DNA of 5,842 nucleotides from Proteobacteria bacterium CAG:495 (GTDB lineage Bacteria; Pseudomonadota; Alphaproteobacteria; RF32; CAG-239), in NCBI GenBank assembly GCA_000432275.1, contig HF995290.1, forward strand, positions 19,710 to 25,551, given 5' to 3'. Shown here piece after piece: positions 4,821 to 5,842 of this stretch; position 1 is the first letter of the stretch; each line of letters begins with the position of its first letter. The notes beneath the pieces are model-generated. The model did not search any database and was not told the DNA's origin. It saw only the letters and a program-made list of their open reading frames with translations. A program made the translations under genes and the position numbers.

Positions 4821-5276
4821 TTAAGCGACAACAGTCACTTTACCGCCGGCTTTTTCAACAGCTGCAACAGCAGCCTTGGAAGCAGAATTAACGCTAATGT
4901 TTACATTAGAGGTAATAGCTCCGCGAGCCAACAGACGAACACCGTCAAGCTGCTTGCCGATGATGCCGGCGTTAACCAAAGCATCAATATTGATGTCGGC
5001 AGCATTCAATTTGCCAGCATCAACGGCCTTCTGAATAGTATCCAGATTGACAACCGCAAATTCCTTAGCAAACGGATTCTTGAAACCGCGTTTCGGAAGT
5101 CTGCGGTAAATCGGCATCTGGCCGCCTTCGAAACCATTTACGGCAACGCCTGAACGAGACTTCTGACCTTTTTGGCCGCGTCCGCCGGTTTTGCCTGAAC
5201 CGCTTCCGATACCGCGAGCTACGCGCTTGCGGGACTTTCTGGCGCCTTCATTATCTTTAATTTCATTAAGTTTCAT
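4821..5276 (-). CDS. rplO: 50S ribosomal protein L15
   Basis: L15 is a late-assembly large-subunit protein with an extended basic N-terminal arm threading through 23S rRNA. The 151 residues match the family. MKLNEIKDNEGARKSRKRVARG (1-22) is followed by the glycine-rich GSGSGKTGGRGQKGQKSRSG run (24-43), then FEGGQMPIYRRLPKRGFKNP in the middle and a C-terminal globular domain ending KAAVAAVEKAGGKVTVVA. ATG at 5276-5274 has AAGGTG about seven bases upstream. It lies 125 bp after rpmD, an unusually wide gap that holds a branched inverted-repeat structure. A strong terminator follows the TAA stop, making rplO the apparent last gene of the upstream transcription unit. Confidence 0.98.
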   Translation of the reverse strand: MKLNEIKDNEGARKSRKRVARGIGSGSGKTGGRGQKGQKSRSGVAVNGFEGGQMPIYRRLPKRGFKNPFAKEFAVVNLDTIQKAVDAGKLNAADINIDALVNAGIIGKQLDGVRLLARGAITSNVNISVNSASKAAVAAVEKAGGKVTVVA

Positions 5277-5313
5277 ATCTTTTCACCTTAATCTATATTA
5301 GCAATGGGACTGG

Positions 5314-5388
5314 AAAGGACTGTTTCGTAACATTGTCGTCTGTCGTTATTCTACTGCACAAACGGTAATATCCGTTTCACAGTCCTTT
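5314..5388 (-). other. Branched inverted-repeat structure between rpmD and rplO
   Basis: In the minus-strand RNA, AAAGGACUGU (5388-5379) pairs perfectly with ACAGUCCUUU (5323-5314), a 10-bp closing helix. Inside are AAACGG-AUAUUA-CCGUUU (5377-5360), a perfect six-base hairpin, and a weaker UAAC/GUUA pairing (5348-5345 with 5331-5328) around a purine/C-rich loop containing the direct repeat ACGACA. The whole could fold as a three-way junction. A second CAGTCC copy (5312-5307) directly follows the closing arm and offers an alternative partner for the first arm. No U-run follows, so it is not a terminator. It may be a cis-acting regulatory RNA for rplO, a processing site, or a small inverted-repeat element. 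Confidence 0.55.
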
Positions 5389-5401
5389 GACAAATTTCCC
5401 A

Positions 5402-5587
5402 CTATTCCTCGACTTTAACGAGGTGACTAACTTTCTTAATCATACCGCGAACAGACGGGGTGTCTTCCAGAACGACAGTCTTATGCATCTTGTTTAAACC
5501 AAGACCGATAAGCGTAGCCTCCTGAGAAGCCGGACGTCCGATAGTGCTTCCAATTTGGGTAACTTTAATAGTTTTCTTAGTAGCCAT
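5402..5587 (-). CDS. rpmD: 50S ribosomal protein L30
   Basis: L30 is a small large-subunit protein of the ferredoxin-like fold. The 61 residues match bacterial L30: KTIKVTQIGSTIGRP (5-19) is the N-terminal strand and loop, QEATLIGLGLNKMHKTVVLED (22-42) the helix-strand unit, and VRGMIKKVSHLVKVEE (46-61) the C-terminus. ATG at 5587-5585 shares its A with the rpsE stop (TAATG), and GAGGAG within the rpsE end supplies a good Shine-Dalgarno, so translation is coupled to rpsE. It ends with TAG and is followed by the structured 125-bp gap before rplO. Confidence 0.97.
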   Translation of the reverse strand: MATKKTIKVTQIGSTIGRPASQEATLIGLGLNKMHKTVVLEDTPSVRGMIKKVSHLVKVEE

Positions 5588-5842
5588 TATAAAGTCTCCT
5601 CAATTGCGATTTTAGCATTGCTGGAATTCTCGCGGCGGCTGACAATATCACCAACCTTTTTACCGCGTTTAGCAGCAACCATACGGGGTGAATTGATAGC
5701 TTCCAGAGCGTTGAATGTTGCTTTAATCATATTGTAGGGATTGTTTGAACCCATAGATTTAGCAACGACGTCCTGAACGCCGAGAACTTCAAAGATAGCA
5801 CGCATCGGGCCGCCGGCGATAACGCCGGTACCGGCAGGGGCC
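5587..5842 (-). CDS. rpsE: 30S ribosomal protein S5, C-terminal part (cut by window edge)
   Basis: S5 lies at the mRNA entry side of the small subunit and affects decoding fidelity. Only the last 84 codons plus one base are visible, beginning APAGTGVIAGGPMRAIFEV, which aligns with the S5 C-terminal domain (E. coli has GTGIIAGGAMRAVLEV). GSNNPYNMIKAT and the INSPRMVAAKRGK stretch confirm the family. The C-terminus carries a tail of about 20 residues after KRGKK, ending EETL, longer than in E. coli. The Met at 5805-5803 is internal, not the start; the true start is right of base 5842. The stop TAA overlaps the rpmD ATG by one base. Confidence 0.96.
   Translation of the reverse strand, partial: APAGTGVIAGGPMRAIFEVLGVQDVVAKSMGSNNPYNMIKATFNALEAINSPRMVAAKRGKKVGDIVSRRENSSNAKIAIEETL

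Noticed and set aside
4670..4891. 73-codon plus-strand frame across the rplO-secY gap
   Set aside because: It runs through the terminator and into the antisense of rplO, has low-complexity Gln/Lys-rich content and no ribosome binding site evidence.
1..5842. Mobile elements, tRNA genes or CRISPR arrays
   Set aside because: No transposase or integrase frame, no cloverleaf-like sequence with a TTCGA arm and acceptor pairing, and no regularly spaced repeats were seen on either strand.

Overview
The window is a stretch of the bacterial S10-spc-alpha ribosomal protein supercluster, read entirely from the minus strand. In transcription order it carries rpsE (cut at the right edge), rpmD, rplO, secY, adk, rpsM, rpsK, rpoA and rplQ (cut at the left edge). 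The gene order secY-adk-rpsM-rpsK-rpoA-rplQ, with no infA, rpmJ or rpsD in between, points to an alphaproteobacterium. So do an RpoA beginning MIQKNWQELIKP, a SecY with a KAEELKKR cytoplasmic N-terminus, and an adenylate kinase with a four-cysteine LID. Base composition is moderate and the gaps are strongly AT-rich, so I would guess a moderate-to-low-GC uncultured or host-associated lineage, possibly Rhodospirillales-like. That placement is inference. No plus-strand gene is supported.

Layout from right to left. (1) 5842-4821: rpsE, rpmD and rplO. rpsE and rpmD overlap by one base. rpmD and rplO are separated by 125 bp that can fold into a branched structure closed by a perfect 10-bp helix. 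(2) 4820-4502: a 319-bp gap without a gene. It opens with a very strong intrinsic terminator right after rplO, continues with a second compound hairpin plus a U-tract, then a weak candidate promoter and a small leader hairpin before secY. (3) 4501-2479: secY and adk, one base apart and probably translationally coupled. (4) 2478-2317: a gap with an AT-rich inverted repeat, an UP-like tract and a sigma-70 type promoter matching TTGACA and TATAAT at 12 of 12 positions, followed by an untranslated leader of roughly 67 nt. (5) 2316-441: rpsM (TTG start), rpsK and rpoA (GTG start). A perfect hairpin lies between rpsK and rpoA. (6) 440-201: a 240-bp gap with a bulged 9-bp stem and weak promoter-like sequences, leading into rplQ.

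The genes supply small-subunit proteins S5, S13 and S11, large-subunit proteins L30, L15 and L17, the protein-export channel SecY, adenylate kinase and the RNA polymerase alpha subunit. The coding content is ordinary housekeeping and I see no accessory or novel protein system. The interest lies in the gaps. The classical spc/alpha operons look cut into at least three transcription units, and almost every gap over 80 bp holds an inverted repeat on the transcribed strand. This suggests attenuation, termination or RNA processing that sets the relative output of ribosomal proteins, SecY/Adk and RpoA.
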